Positions 1-7,765 of a stretch of DNA of 64,000 nucleotides are shown here, in pieces (the first letter of the stretch is position 1; every line of letters begins with the position of its first letter). Position numbers and translations under genes: made by a program. Below the pieces are notes generated by a model, which was not told the DNA's origin, did no database searches, and worked only from the letters and a program-made list of their open reading frames with translations. The stretch comes from Gottfriedia acidiceleris (GTDB taxonomy: Bacteria; Bacillota; Bacilli; Bacillales; Bacillaceae_G): positions 2,232,001-2,296,000 of the forward strand of contig NZ_CP096034.1 of assembly GCF_023115465.1 (NCBI RefSeq). The letters run 5' to 3'.

Positions 1-177
1 TTAGATGTTTACCAAAAAGCAATGAAGGGCGTATATACAACCTCTGTTAACAAACATACAGTTGATGAATCACCAATGGTATATAAAAAGCCTAAATTAA
101 TATTAGAAAATATTACAGAACAAATTGAGATCGATTTCTTTATGAAACCGGTTTACAATCTAAAAGCTGAGAAATAA
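1..177 (+). CDS. rtcB: RtcB-like RNA ligase, C-terminal end (partial)
   Basis: Open from the first base in frame 1 to TAA at 175-177, so only the last 58 residues are in the window. The visible end contains TVDESPMVYK followed by an acidic helix and ends in KPVYNLKAEK. This resembles the C-terminus of RtcB-family proteins (3'-phosphate RNA ligases that heal and seal broken RNA), which carry a similar DE(S/A)P..YK segment and end in a KP...K tail. The catalytic histidines lie upstream, outside the window, so the call rests on the tail alone. The stop codon sits inside the left arm of its own terminator hairpin. A different protein sharing this tail is possible. Confidence 0.6.
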   Translation, partial: LDVYQKAMKGVYTTSVNKHTVDESPMVYKKPKLILENITEQIEIDFFMKPVYNLKAEK

Positions 178-201
178 CCTCTCTATTATGAGAGGTTATT
201 T
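172..201 (+). terminator. intrinsic terminator of the RtcB-like gene
   Basis: Perfect 12-bp stem (172-183 with 190-201) around a 6-nt loop TATTAT. The left arm includes the stop codon. The right arm ends in TTT but the following T-run is short. Confidence 0.7.
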
Positions 202-386
202 CTCATAATGTATTACCAAGTGTAAAGAGGATAGTTAATGAAATAAGAAGGATTAATTTCTTTAAAATCCTGAAGTTATCATTACAATTTTATTAACAAA
301 TTAAGTTCTTTCTCCCCATTATCAGTATAAAATGATATATATTTACTTATTTTGACACCTAATCTTTTACACAACGGGGGATTACT

Positions 387-695
387 ATGCTGAATAAGTT
401 TAAAAGCTTCTTTGTAGTACTTCTCATTTTTGTTCTGTATCTTGGATTGTCATTGTTAGTTGGAAATTTTCTTTGGAGTTTAGTAATTGGCTCAATCATA
501 TAAGTGGATTTAAATAATAAGGGTTTTGGGACTTCTCCTTTGAATATCATTCTTAAAGGACCAGAACAACAAAGAGTTGTGAAAGATGATTTTTTTAAGT
601 TAGGGCACTTAAATAAGGATCAATTCTTGAGATGGTCAGGAGTTATTGGCATTTTTTATATTTGTATTGGGGGACTAGTATACTATATTAATTAA
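387..695 (+). pseudogene. small two-TM membrane protein gene interrupted by an in-frame TAA
   Basis: ATG at 387 follows a purine-rich GGGGG site at 375-379 and opens a 38-codon frame encoding one hydrophobic segment (MLNKFKSFFVVLLIF...). It stops at TAA 501-503. The next codon, GTG at 504, is in the same frame and continues for 63 codons to 695. That second part has a polar loop (KDDFFKLGHLNKDQFLRWSG) and a second hydrophobic helix (VIGIFYICIGGLVYYI). No ribosome binding site precedes 504. Read through, the product would be about 101 residues with one membrane helix at each end, so a single gene broken by a nonsense codon is the simplest reading. The alternative is two tiny genes. I do not recognise the family. 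Confidence 0.5.
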
Positions 696-749
696 TTTTT
701 TATGATTTTATTCAATCATAACTCAAATAGTTTAATAGCTTTTTTACAT

Positions 750-775
750 AATCGACATTTTTGTCGATTTTTTTT
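750..775 (+). terminator. intrinsic terminator
   Basis: Stem AATCGACA (750-757) with TGTCGATT (762-769), a 4-nt T loop, then a run of T to 775. It closes the small membrane-protein gene upstream. Confidence 0.8.
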
Positions 776-877
776 ATTGTGATTATTTCAAAGTAGGTCA
801 ATATGATTATTAGTAAGGGCATAAATTAAATGAAGTAGAAATTATATTTGTTTTGGCTATTATTAGGAGGTGCAAAA

Positions 878-1288
878 TTGAAAATCGTTTTTTTTAGAAA
901 TCTTAATAAAATTGAAACATATGCTGCAAATAAAAAACAAATAAAGTTGAATCTTCCTAGTAAAGAAGAGGCTAGTGTTATATTTGGCCTAACAAGAAAG
1001 TTTGAATTTGATAATCGTTGTGCAAGACCGCCACAGATTAGCGGTACAGTTGTAGCTTCTGTTACTTGTAATAGAGACAAGGATATTCGAATTTATTTCT
1101 ATCCAATCTCCCAAACTATTTATCCTGAGAAGGCGAAATCTCAATTTCATAATGAAGTAATACCTAAACTTAAGAAATGGATTGATCATCAAGTGTCAAA
1201 ACCAGAAACAGCAGTTTTAGGGATTGAAGAATTTATAATCGAATGGGATGGAAAAAATCATAGATTCCACCAAATTAAATTTTTATAA
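878..1288 (+). CDS. conserved hypothetical cytoplasmic protein, 136 aa
   Basis: I chose TTG at 878 because a perfect AGGAGG lies at 865-870, 7 nt upstream. The longer frame opening at 848 has no binding site. The product (LKIVFFRNLNKIETY...) has no signal peptide or membrane segment and mixes beta-rich stretches (GTVVASVTC, IRIYFYPIS) with a C-terminal helix (IPKLKKWIDHQVS) and a final IIEWDGKNHRFHQIKF strand. It is a single-gene unit between two terminators. I do not recognise the family. Confidence 0.75.
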   Translation: MKIVFFRNLNKIETYAANKKQIKLNLPSKEEASVIFGLTRKFEFDNRCARPPQISGTVVASVTCNRDKDIRIYFYPISQTIYPEKAKSQFHNEVIPKLKKWIDHQVSKPETAVLGIEEFIIEWDGKNHRFHQIKFL

Positions 1289-1300
1289 AGGGCAGTTTTT

Positions 1301-1335
1301 AAAGACGGTAAAGAGTTTAAATACCGTCTTTTTTT
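1301..1335 (+). terminator. intrinsic terminator
   Basis: Perfect stem AAAGACGGTA (1301-1310) with TACCGTCTTT (1322-1331), 11-nt loop, T-run to 1335. Confidence 0.85.
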
Positions 1336-1356
1336 ATGTTGTATATAACCTGCAAT

Positions 1357-1397
1357 AAAACTTATAAAACGTAATTAAATTAAGTTTTATAAGTTTT
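1357..1397. promoter_or_regulatory. 14-bp perfect inverted repeat upstream of the DeoR gene (candidate operator)
   Basis: Left arm at 1357-1370 (AAAACTTATAAAAC) is exactly complementary to 1384-1397, with a 13-nt spacer. It lies 80-120 bp upstream of the DeoR start and beyond the preceding terminator, and has no T-run of its own. Placement and symmetry suit an operator for the DeoR protein, which often autoregulates. That role is inferred. Confidence 0.45.
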
Positions 1398-1476
1398 GTT
1401 GTGGAAATAATGACAATAATTAGTTATACTATTTTAGAATCACACATAAGGAAATATAAAAAAGGGGCTTTAAAGC

Positions 1477-2265
1477 ATGTATCAAGAACAAAGATTAGCT
1501 TTGATAATAAAGTATTTAGCTTCAAATAGTGAGATTACTTTAGAAGAAATATGTAAAATGCTTAGCGTTTCAAAGGATACAGCAAGAAGAGATCTCGTCA
1601 AACTTGAAGAACGCGGAGAAATTATGCGAATAAAGGGTGGAGCAACACTTCCAACTACTAATCGAAATTTAACCGATTATAAAGAACGAAATGTAACTGA
1701 AGGTAAGGAGAAAATTGCGCAAAGAGCTGCATTACTTATTCGTGAAACTAGTGACTTATTAATGGACACATCTTCAACTTGTGCACTCATGTCTAAATTT
1801 ATGTCAGGTAAACAAGTTAATGTAATTACAAACTCAATTGATATAGTAGATTTATTAGGTGAGTTTGAGGAAATTCAAACCTTTATGTTACCAGGAAAAT
1901 TTAATCGAAAAAATAGAAATTTAGTTGGTCCTAGGACAATTGAAACGCTTAATGACTTCAAAGTTGACCAGTTATTTCTTGGAGCTTGTGGAATTAGCGC
2001 TGACGGAATAACTTCACCTGATGAAGAGGAAGCGTTTTTGAAGAAAAAAATGATCAGTTGTGCAAAACAAGTAGTTTTATTGGCGGATCATTCAAAGTTT
2101 GAAAAAGTTTTTCTGCACAAAGTAAGTGATATTAAGGGGATAGACATCATTATTACAGACAAAGATCCAGCTGAAGAATTTAAAAGAAAAATAATCGAAA
2201 ATAATATTCATTTAATTAGTTTAGAAGAAGAGGAAAGTGAGAGGGTTTCGGATGGAAAAAATTAA
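1477..2265 (+). CDS. DeoR/GlpR-family transcriptional regulator
   Basis: A 262-residue regulator of usual DeoR-family length. The N-terminal winged helix-turn-helix covers about residues 4-58 (RLALIIKYLASNSEITLEEI...SVSKDTARRDLVKLEE then RIKGGA). The C-terminal sugar-phosphate-sensing DeoRC domain covers about residues 75-235, with the typical GKEKIAQRAA start and a DxxxLLADHSKF-like segment (VVLLADHSKFEK). ATG at 1477 has AAAGGGG about 10 nt upstream. It overlaps the next gene by 14 nt, so it is co-transcribed with an oxidoreductase and a UPF0303 protein. DeoR proteins usually repress a neighbouring sugar-catabolic operon and respond to a phosphorylated intermediate. The ligand cannot be read from sequence. 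Confidence 0.9.
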   Translation: MYQEQRLALIIKYLASNSEITLEEICKMLSVSKDTARRDLVKLEERGEIMRIKGGATLPTTNRNLTDYKERNVTEGKEKIAQRAALLIRETSDLLMDTSSTCALMSKFMSGKQVNVITNSIDIVDLLGEFEEIQTFMLPGKFNRKNRNLVGPRTIETLNDFKVDQLFLGACGISADGITSPDEEEAFLKKKMISCAKQVVLLADHSKFEKVFLHKVSDIKGIDIIITDKDPAEEFKRKIIENNIHLISLEEEESERVSDGKN

Positions 2266-3283
2266 GGTTGGTTTAGTTGGATATGGTTTTTCAGGAGCTA
2301 CGTTCCACGCACCATTTATTAGTGTATTAGAAGAATATGAATTGAGAAAAGTTGTAAGTTCAAAAAAGGAAGATGTTCAAAGAGATTTAGGAGATGTAGA
2401 GGTAGTAAAAAGTTTAGATGAGGTTTTAAAGGATGAAATGATTGACTTAGTTGTCATTACTACGCCAAGTGGTATGCATTATGAAATGGCAAAACAAAGT
2501 TTAGAAGCTGGTAAACATGTTATTTTAGAAAAACCGATGGTAGTAGAAGCATGGGAAGCAGAAGACTTAATTAAGATTGCTAAAGAAAAGAATTTACTGC
2601 TAAGCGTTTATCATAACAGAAGATGGGATAATGACTTTTTAACAGTTAAAAAGCTAATAAATGAAGGTGTATTGGGAGAAATCAATACATATCAAGTTCA
2701 TTTTGACCGTTATAAACCAGAAGTAAGAAATCGATGGAGAGAAAAACAAGGACCTGGTTCTGGCGTGTTATATGATTTAGGTTCACATTTAATTGATCAA
2801 GCTTTAAGCCTTTTTGGACAACCTCAATTCATTTTTGCGGATGTATTTGCACAAAGAGAAAATGCAGAAACAGATGATTATTTCCATATTATTTTAGGAT
2901 ATGACAAATTACGTGTAATTTTACATTCTGGTTCCATCATCCCAAGTAACGGACCACGCTTTCAAGTACATGGAAACAAAGGGAGCTTTATTAAAGATGG
3001 AATTGATGGACAAGAAGCAGCTCTAAAAGAAGGTAAAAAACCAACTGAACAAACATGGGGAACAGATGAACCACAATTCTATGGAAAGCTTTATTCTATT
3101 GACGGTGAAAAAGAAAAAATTGAAACAATACCAGGCTCGTATACAACGTATTATAAGAAAATTGCTGAAAGTATATTAAAAGGTTCAGATGCTCCAGTTA
3201 CGGGTATAGAAGGTTTATTTGTTATTAAAATTATTGAAGCGGCACTTAAAAGTAGTGAAGAAAAGAAAGTGATTTATCTATAA
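2252..3283 (+). CDS. Gfo/Idh/MocA-family NAD(P)-dependent oxidoreductase
   Basis: A 343-residue protein from ATG 2252, chosen over GTG 2237 because GAGAGGG lies just before it and the Rossmann motif GLVGYGFSG then sits at the N-terminus. The family signature EKPMV is present near residue 95, and the C-terminal substrate domain carries GSGVLYDLGSHLIDQAL, whose Asp and His match the catalytic positions of the family. These cytoplasmic enzymes oxidise or reduce sugars, inositols and related compounds. It sits in a three-gene unit between a DeoR regulator (overlapping) and a UPF0303 protein (11 nt downstream), which points to a carbohydrate-utilisation cassette. The substrate is unknown. Confidence 0.9.
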   Translation: MEKIKVGLVGYGFSGATFHAPFISVLEEYELRKVVSSKKEDVQRDLGDVEVVKSLDEVLKDEMIDLVVITTPSGMHYEMAKQSLEAGKHVILEKPMVVEAWEAEDLIKIAKEKNLLLSVYHNRRWDNDFLTVKKLINEGVLGEINTYQVHFDRYKPEVRNRWREKQGPGSGVLYDLGSHLIDQALSLFGQPQFIFADVFAQRENAETDDYFHIILGYDKLRVILHSGSIIPSNGPRFQVHGNKGSFIKDGIDGQEAALKEGKKPTEQTWGTDEPQFYGKLYSIDGEKEKIETIPGSYTTYYKKIAESILKGSDAPVTGIEGLFVIKIIEAALKSSEEKKVIYL

Positions 3284-3294
3284 TTGGAGGATGT

Positions 3295-3777
3295 ATGGTA
3301 GAGCCAACTATTCAACAAAAACTTGAAGAGGTAAGGAAACAAGAAGAAAAGCTAATCTTTAAAAGTTTTTCAAATGAAAATGCTTTAGAAATTGGTTTGT
3401 TAATAATTGAAGCATCTAAAGAATTTGATAAACCAGTTGCTATAAATATTCTGAAAAACGGTCAAAGTGTTTTTCATTATGCAATGGATCATACAGCACC
3501 TGACCAAGATTTATGGATCAAACGAAAATCTAATATTGTTCTCCGTCATCATTGTAGCTCCTATTATATGAGACTATACAACGAGATGAAAAATAGATCA
3601 TATAACGAATTTTACTCAGCCAGTCCCTATGAGTTTGCTGCACATGGTGGGGCATTTCCAATTAAAATTGAAGGATCGGGTGTAATTGGTGTAATTACTG
3701 TTTCAGGCTTAGCACAAGAGGATGATCATCATTTAATTGTGGAGGCATTAGCCAAATTCCTAAATAAAACGTTTTAA
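3295..3777 (+). CDS. UPF0303 / heme-degrading-domain (GlcG/HbpS-like) protein
   Basis: A 160-residue protein with GGAGG at 3286-3290 directly upstream of ATG 3295. The sequence fits the UPF0303 family, related to GlcG/HbpS: an N-terminal helix (KLEEVRKQEEKLIF), then FDKPVAINILKNGQSVFHYAMD, WIKRKSNIVLRHHCSS and the C-terminal GSGVIGVITVSGLAQEDDHHLIVEAL. The RHH at about residues 82-84 and DDHH near residue 143 are conserved-looking. Family members bind heme or small ligands, but the biological role is unclear. Last gene of the DeoR-Gfo/Idh unit, followed by a terminator. Confidence 0.8.
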   Translation: MVEPTIQQKLEEVRKQEEKLIFKSFSNENALEIGLLIIEASKEFDKPVAINILKNGQSVFHYAMDHTAPDQDLWIKRKSNIVLRHHCSSYYMRLYNEMKNRSYNEFYSASPYEFAAHGGAFPIKIEGSGVIGVITVSGLAQEDDHHLIVEALAKFLNKTF

Positions 3778-3834
3778 TTTTAATTTATAAAATTAATAGA
3801 TTAGATAAAAACAATTAGTTTATGAAACAATTTC

Positions 3835-3863
3835 AAAGGAGTCGAACTTTCGGCTCCTTTTTT
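3835..3863 (+). terminator. intrinsic terminator of the DeoR operon
   Basis: Stem AAAGGAGTCG (3835-3844) with CGGCTCCTTT (3851-3860), one wobble pair, 6-nt loop, T-run to 3863. Confidence 0.85.
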
Positions 3864-4020
3864 AAATGGGGCGCAGCCATTATGAACAAGCATTTGCGAG
3901 CATCATTTAACAAAAGAATAGATAAAATCTTTTAAAACAAGCTATTTTCATTTTCCTTTCATAATTGTATGGGATTATAAATTGTATTTAAAATTACATA
4001 TGAAAGGGAATGATATTTTA

Positions 4021-4884
4021 ATGTCAAATGCAAAACAAGTTTTAAAGTCGTCAGTTAGTAAAATACCACAATTGACACTGTTATTTTGGATCATGAAGAT
4101 TGCTGCAACAACACTTGGAGAAACGGGTAGTGATTTAGTAACTGTACCTGGAACAGAAGATAATTATTTAACTCCTTTTCTGTTTTTCGTAGGTGTATTT
4201 GCTGTTTTTTTAATGATTCAATTGTTTGTAAAGAGATATGTATCAACTGTCTATTGGACAGTTATTCTATCTACTAGTCTTGCAGGTACAGCGTTTTCAG
4301 ATTATATGGATCGTTCATTAGGGTTAGGTTATATGAAAGGCTCACTAATTCTAATAAGTTTACTTGCTATCATTTTTATTTTTTGGTATTTTACAGAGCC
4401 AACGTTAAACGTGAAAAATATTGCGACGAAAAGAGTAGAGGTTTTATATTGGGTTGCTATTCTTGTATCTAATACATTGGGCACAGCAGCTGGTGATTTT
4501 CTGTCACATAAAACTGAAGGGGTAGGTACATTAGCAGGTGGAGGAAGTTACCTAGAACAAGGGTTAGGATTAACTATCGCTCAAGGTGCAATGCTTACTG
4601 GTGGTCTAATATTATTAATTCTTTTAGCATACTGGTTTACAAATATAAATAGAGTATTTTTATTTTGGGTAGCGTTCGTACTAACACGACCGTTCGGAGC
4701 GACATTTGGAGATTTCCTAATTAAACCACAAGAAAAAGGCGGATTAGGATTAGAGAATGGTACACAAATCGCATCTGCAATTTTATTAGGTGTTCTTATA
4801 ATCTGTATAATCATCCAGTTTGTAACAGATAAATCAAAATTAAAAAAATCGGAAATGAATGAATCTACTATTCAAGTAAGTTAA
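4021..4884 (+). CDS. COG4705-type polytopic membrane protein with internal repeats
   Basis: About 287 residues from ATG 4021, which has AAAGGGA 11 nt upstream. In-frame ATG 4000 and TTG 3982 are possible longer starts. The protein is almost entirely hydrophobic helices. A motif recurs four times: an aromatic-W start, a G(E/T) pair and a Gly-Asp pair at a helix end (FWIMKIAATTLGETGSD; YWTVILSTSLAGTAFSDYM; YWVAILVSNTLGTAAGDFL; FWVAFVLTRPFGATFGDFL). This fits COG4705 uncharacterised membrane-anchored proteins. Buried, regularly spaced acidic residues suggest a transport or ion-binding role, but that is inference. It stands alone between two terminators. Confidence 0.75.
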   Translation: MSNAKQVLKSSVSKIPQLTLLFWIMKIAATTLGETGSDLVTVPGTEDNYLTPFLFFVGVFAVFLMIQLFVKRYVSTVYWTVILSTSLAGTAFSDYMDRSLGLGYMKGSLILISLLAIIFIFWYFTEPTLNVKNIATKRVEVLYWVAILVSNTLGTAAGDFLSHKTEGVGTLAGGGSYLEQGLGLTIAQGAMLTGGLILLILLAYWFTNINRVFLFWVAFVLTRPFGATFGDFLIKPQEKGGLGLENGTQIASAILLGVLIICIIIQFVTDKSKLKKSEMNESTIQVS

Positions 4885-4910
4885 TTTCATGTAAGGCTTA
4901 TAAAATAGGG

Positions 4911-4950
4911 GAGTGGGAGGTAAGTAAGATTAAAACTCCTCACTCTCTTT
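4911..4950 (+). terminator. intrinsic terminator of the COG4705 gene
   Basis: Stem between GAGTGGGAG (4911-4919) and CTCCTCACTC (4937-4946), with one bulge, followed by a T-rich stretch. Confidence 0.6.
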
Positions 4951-4963
4951 ATTTTTATTTTAG

Positions 4964-4989
4964 AAGAAAAAAAGCTGCCAAAGCAGCTT
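4964..4989 (-). terminator. intrinsic terminator of the deacetylase unit
   Basis: AAGCTGC (4972-4978) pairs with GCAGCTT (4983-4989) around CAAA. On the minus strand it is followed by a seven-T run, so it serves the minus-strand gene ending at 5008. Confidence 0.8.
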
Positions 4990-5007
4990 AAATTAATATT
5001 CATAATG

Positions 5008-5862
5008 TTATTTAATCTCTTTTATATCTAGCCATTCAGAATATGTCAAAATGTTTAATTCATCTTTTTTACTTACGACATAATTAACAATCGTTTTAAA
5101 CTTTTCTGGATCAAAATTCATTTGAGCTTTATCAGCTTTTTTTTCAAATCGATGGTTAGTAAATACAATCGATTGATTCGTCTTAATTGCGAAGTCAATT
5201 TGATCTTTAACCCATGTAATATCTGTACTAGGAAGTAAATTTATCGTGCGAACTTCATATTTTTTGATATTGTTTGTTTGTATTCCATCCTTAATGGTAC
5301 GAGCACTTCGATAATGTTCTTCCTGCAAAATTTTTAAAGTATCTTGATTAAAAGACCCATATGGATAAACAGCGATATTACTAGCTCTTGTAAAACAGTG
5401 TTGATCAAGCCATTTTCGTGCATCGTTTAATTCACTTTTTTGTTCTTTGTTATTTAAACTTGCTAAATGTCGATGTGTATTTGTATGATTCATTAAATCC
5501 CAACCAGATCGATATAAAGTATTTAATTGACGTAATGACATATATCCTTCAGTACCTATTTTCGAAGGTATGACAGCAATGCTTCCTTTTACATCATTTT
5601 CCTTTAAGATTTTAAAACCTTTCGTAAATTGCGTTTCCCATCCATCATCCATTGTAAAAATAATGTTAGCTTTATTTTTGTTTTTTTGAATTTCTTGTGG
5701 TGTTTTAACTTTACTTTGAAAATTTATACAATTAGTAGTTTGCTGCGAATCATTTTGTGGTTTAGGCTCTGACAAATAAGATGCACTACTTCTCATAAAT
5801 GGATATGCTATTAAGAATGATGAAATCAGAACAGCATATACGATAACAAGTTTTTTATCCAA
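5008..5862 (-). CDS. polysaccharide deacetylase (PgaB/IcaB-like), membrane-anchored
   Basis: A 284-residue protein with an N-terminal hydrophobic anchor (VIVYAVLISSFLIAYPFM), so the enzyme faces outside. The NodB-type fold is clear: the metal/catalytic motif FTMDDGW (near residues 69-75), the H-x3-H motif in NHTNTHRHL, and VYPYGSF. Such enzymes remove acetyl groups from N-acetylglucosamine polymers. It overlaps the upstream glycosyltransferase by 8 bp on the same strand. That pairing matches IcaA/IcaB or PgaC/PgaB partners in poly-beta-1,6-N-acetylglucosamine synthesis. The PgaB glycosidase domain is absent, so it is closer to IcaB. The polymer identity is inferred. Confidence 0.85.
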   Translation of the reverse strand: MDKKLVIVYAVLISSFLIAYPFMRSSASYLSEPKPQNDSQQTTNCINFQSKVKTPQEIQKNKNKANIIFTMDDGWETQFTKGFKILKENDVKGSIAVIPSKIGTEGYMSLRQLNTLYRSGWDLMNHTNTHRHLASLNNKEQKSELNDARKWLDQHCFTRASNIAVYPYGSFNQDTLKILQEEHYRSARTIKDGIQTNNIKKYEVRTINLLPSTDITWVKDQIDFAIKTNQSIVFTNHRFEKKADKAQMNFDPEKFKTIVNYVVSKKDELNILTYSEWLDIKEIK

Positions 5863-7225
5863 CGTTCTTCATTCCTTTATCCTTTTCTAACTCATAAATT
5901 CTTCCCGATCGTGATACTTTGTTCCAATCATTCCGGTTTATAAAATAGGAAATAGTTCCAAATAATACAAAAAATAATGTTACAAAACGATAGACAAATA
6001 GGTCTAAAATAATTGTAACCGTTAATCTGATCTTTTCTTTGCCTTTAAATTTAACGCCATAATAATTAGCCAAATACATAGCAAATAGACTATATATAAA
6101 ATTTAAAGATACAACCCCAAGCAGATAGAATAATAGTAGATTTTGAGCATGTCCTATATTTGTAAACAACATATAGCCAAAATTAAAAAGTGTAAAATAA
6201 ATAGCAACTGTACCTAAAATAAAAGAATCGATTAACATAAAGAAAGAAACAGTGCGAAATAAAAAGGTCTTTATAAGCATCGGAAAATTATAAATGACAC
6301 AATCAATAAATGCCTTTTGCCAACGAACCCTTTGTTTAAATAAATCCTTCCAGGTTTCTGGACACTCCGTATAACAGACAGCATTTGGTACAAACACCAT
6401 TCTCTTGCCAGGATTTTTTAAAATGTACTGTTGAAATTTTAATGTAATGTCGATATCTTCTCCTAAAGTCTTTCTATATCCACCAACTTTAAATAAAATT
6501 TCTCTATTAAATACCCCGAATGCCCCAGAAATAACGGAGAGTGCATCGAATTTCGCAAGAGAAACTCTATTAATATAGAATCCTTTTATGAATTCAAAAA
6601 TTTGAAATCGAATGACATGATTTACCTTTAAAGTGCGATCGATATTTTCATGATTAAATTGGACACCCTGAAGGGGATGCACCATTCCTCCTGCTGCTAA
6701 TACATCAGGATCTTGGAAAACTTCGTTTAGGACATCCAATGCGTCGTTTGCTAGAATACTATCTGCATCTAAAGTTACGACTAATTCATTTTTTGAGTAT
6801 TCGATTCCAGCGTTTAAGGCGTCATGTTTTCCACCATTAACTTTATCAATTACGTAGACATTAGGGTAAATAGTCGATTTATAAAAGTTTTTGATTGTAT
6901 TACTCTTTAACTGATTTGATATCTTTCGCTCTTCCGGTAAAAGACGAAGAAGTTTATGCAAAATTTTCATGGTTCCATCTTGAGAACCATCGTTAATGTA
7001 AATAACTTCTTTTGCTGAGTAATCTAATCTATTAATACCTTTTATTGCTGTTTCGATAATGCTTTCTTCGTTAAAGCATGGAATAAGTATACTGATGCTT
7101 TTATTAGTTCTTACAAGGTTTTGTTGGAACTTCTTACGATTAAAAAAAATTGGAAGCGAATTAATCATATGTAAGATTGGGAAGAAGGTACATAAGAATA
7201 GGATGAGTATTGTAACAAATTGCAT
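5855..7225 (-). CDS. family 2 processive glycosyltransferase (PgaC/IcaA-like)
   Basis: A 456-residue membrane glycosyltransferase, start ATG 7225 with AAGGAG upstream on the minus strand. An N-terminal helix is followed by a GT2 domain: SILIPCFNEE, then YINDGSQDG, the DxD motif in TLDADS, GED and the processivity motif QRVRW. About four C-terminal membrane helices follow. This is the architecture of PNAG synthases and relatives, which polymerise UDP-GlcNAc and extrude the chain. A stretch of about 35 residues between the nucleotide-binding part and VNGGKHDALN is longer than usual. It is translationally coupled to the deacetylase downstream. The product is probably an extracellular polysaccharide, possibly PNAG-like. 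Confidence 0.85.
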   Translation of the reverse strand: MQFVTILILFLCTFFPILHMINSLPIFFNRKKFQQNLVRTNKSISILIPCFNEESIIETAIKGINRLDYSAKEVIYINDGSQDGTMKILHKLLRLLPEERKISNQLKSNTIKNFYKSTIYPNVYVIDKVNGGKHDALNAGIEYSKNELVVTLDADSILANDALDVLNEVFQDPDVLAAGGMVHPLQGVQFNHENIDRTLKVNHVIRFQIFEFIKGFYINRVSLAKFDALSVISGAFGVFNREILFKVGGYRKTLGEDIDITLKFQQYILKNPGKRMVFVPNAVCYTECPETWKDLFKQRVRWQKAFIDCVIYNFPMLIKTFLFRTVSFFMLIDSFILGTVAIYFTLFNFGYMLFTNIGHAQNLLLFYLLGVVSLNFIYSLFAMYLANYYGVKFKGKEKIRLTVTIILDLFVYRFVTLFFVLFGTISYFINRNDWNKVSRSGRIYELEKDKGMKNVG

Positions 7226-7765
7226 AATTAAATCTCCTTAAAACTTGTATTGTTACATAATTTCAATATCTGAGTATGAAAGATAAAAAATCAATCAGTC
7301 AGTCATAACAAAATTAGATTTCTACTACGATTATTTTAACGAGATTTCGGTTTGTTTAATATGTTATTTTTTCAACAAATTATTTCAAAATGGATACTAA
7401 AAAGACAAATATTAAAATGTTTTCGAAATTAGCGGAAATTTCACATACCGTATTGTAATGAACAAAAAGGGGAAAGTTTCTATTCATGTTTGCTTATGAT
7501 TGCACTAATCTCTAAATGGGGGATTATTATTTTGAAGGTGAAGTAATTTTTAAAACTATTTCCTTGAAGTGTAATGAAAAAAAATATTTCATTTAAGTAA
7601 ACAAGGGCTAATTATACTAAGTGTTGTGATCAATGGATTGAAGGAGAATTAGTTGCTTGAACTAATTCGGGAAAAAATAAAGCTAATTAATAAAACAAAA
7701 CAGCCGAAAACTTAATAAAAAGATTCGGCTGATTTATTTTTACGTTAATTTTAATGTTTAAAGTA
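7226..7765. other. 540-bp non-coding region upstream of the glycosyltransferase
   Basis: This must hold the minus-strand promoter of the polysaccharide genes. A tandem tetranucleotide run (ATCA ATCA GTCA GTCA, 7290-7305) lies 65-80 bp upstream of their start. A 20-codon TTG frame (7653-7715) with AAGGAG at 7641-7646 points rightwards and ends inside the 7701-7731 hairpin. I cannot tell whether it is translated. No other gene is visible. Confidence 0.4.
7701..7740. terminator. hairpin terminator, probably for the minus-strand nucleoside transporter
   Basis: CAGCCGAA (7701-7708) pairs with TTCGGCTG (7724-7731) over a 15-nt AT-rich loop. Both sides are T-rich on their own strand. It lies just past the stop of the minus-strand transporter at 7766. 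Confidence 0.6.
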
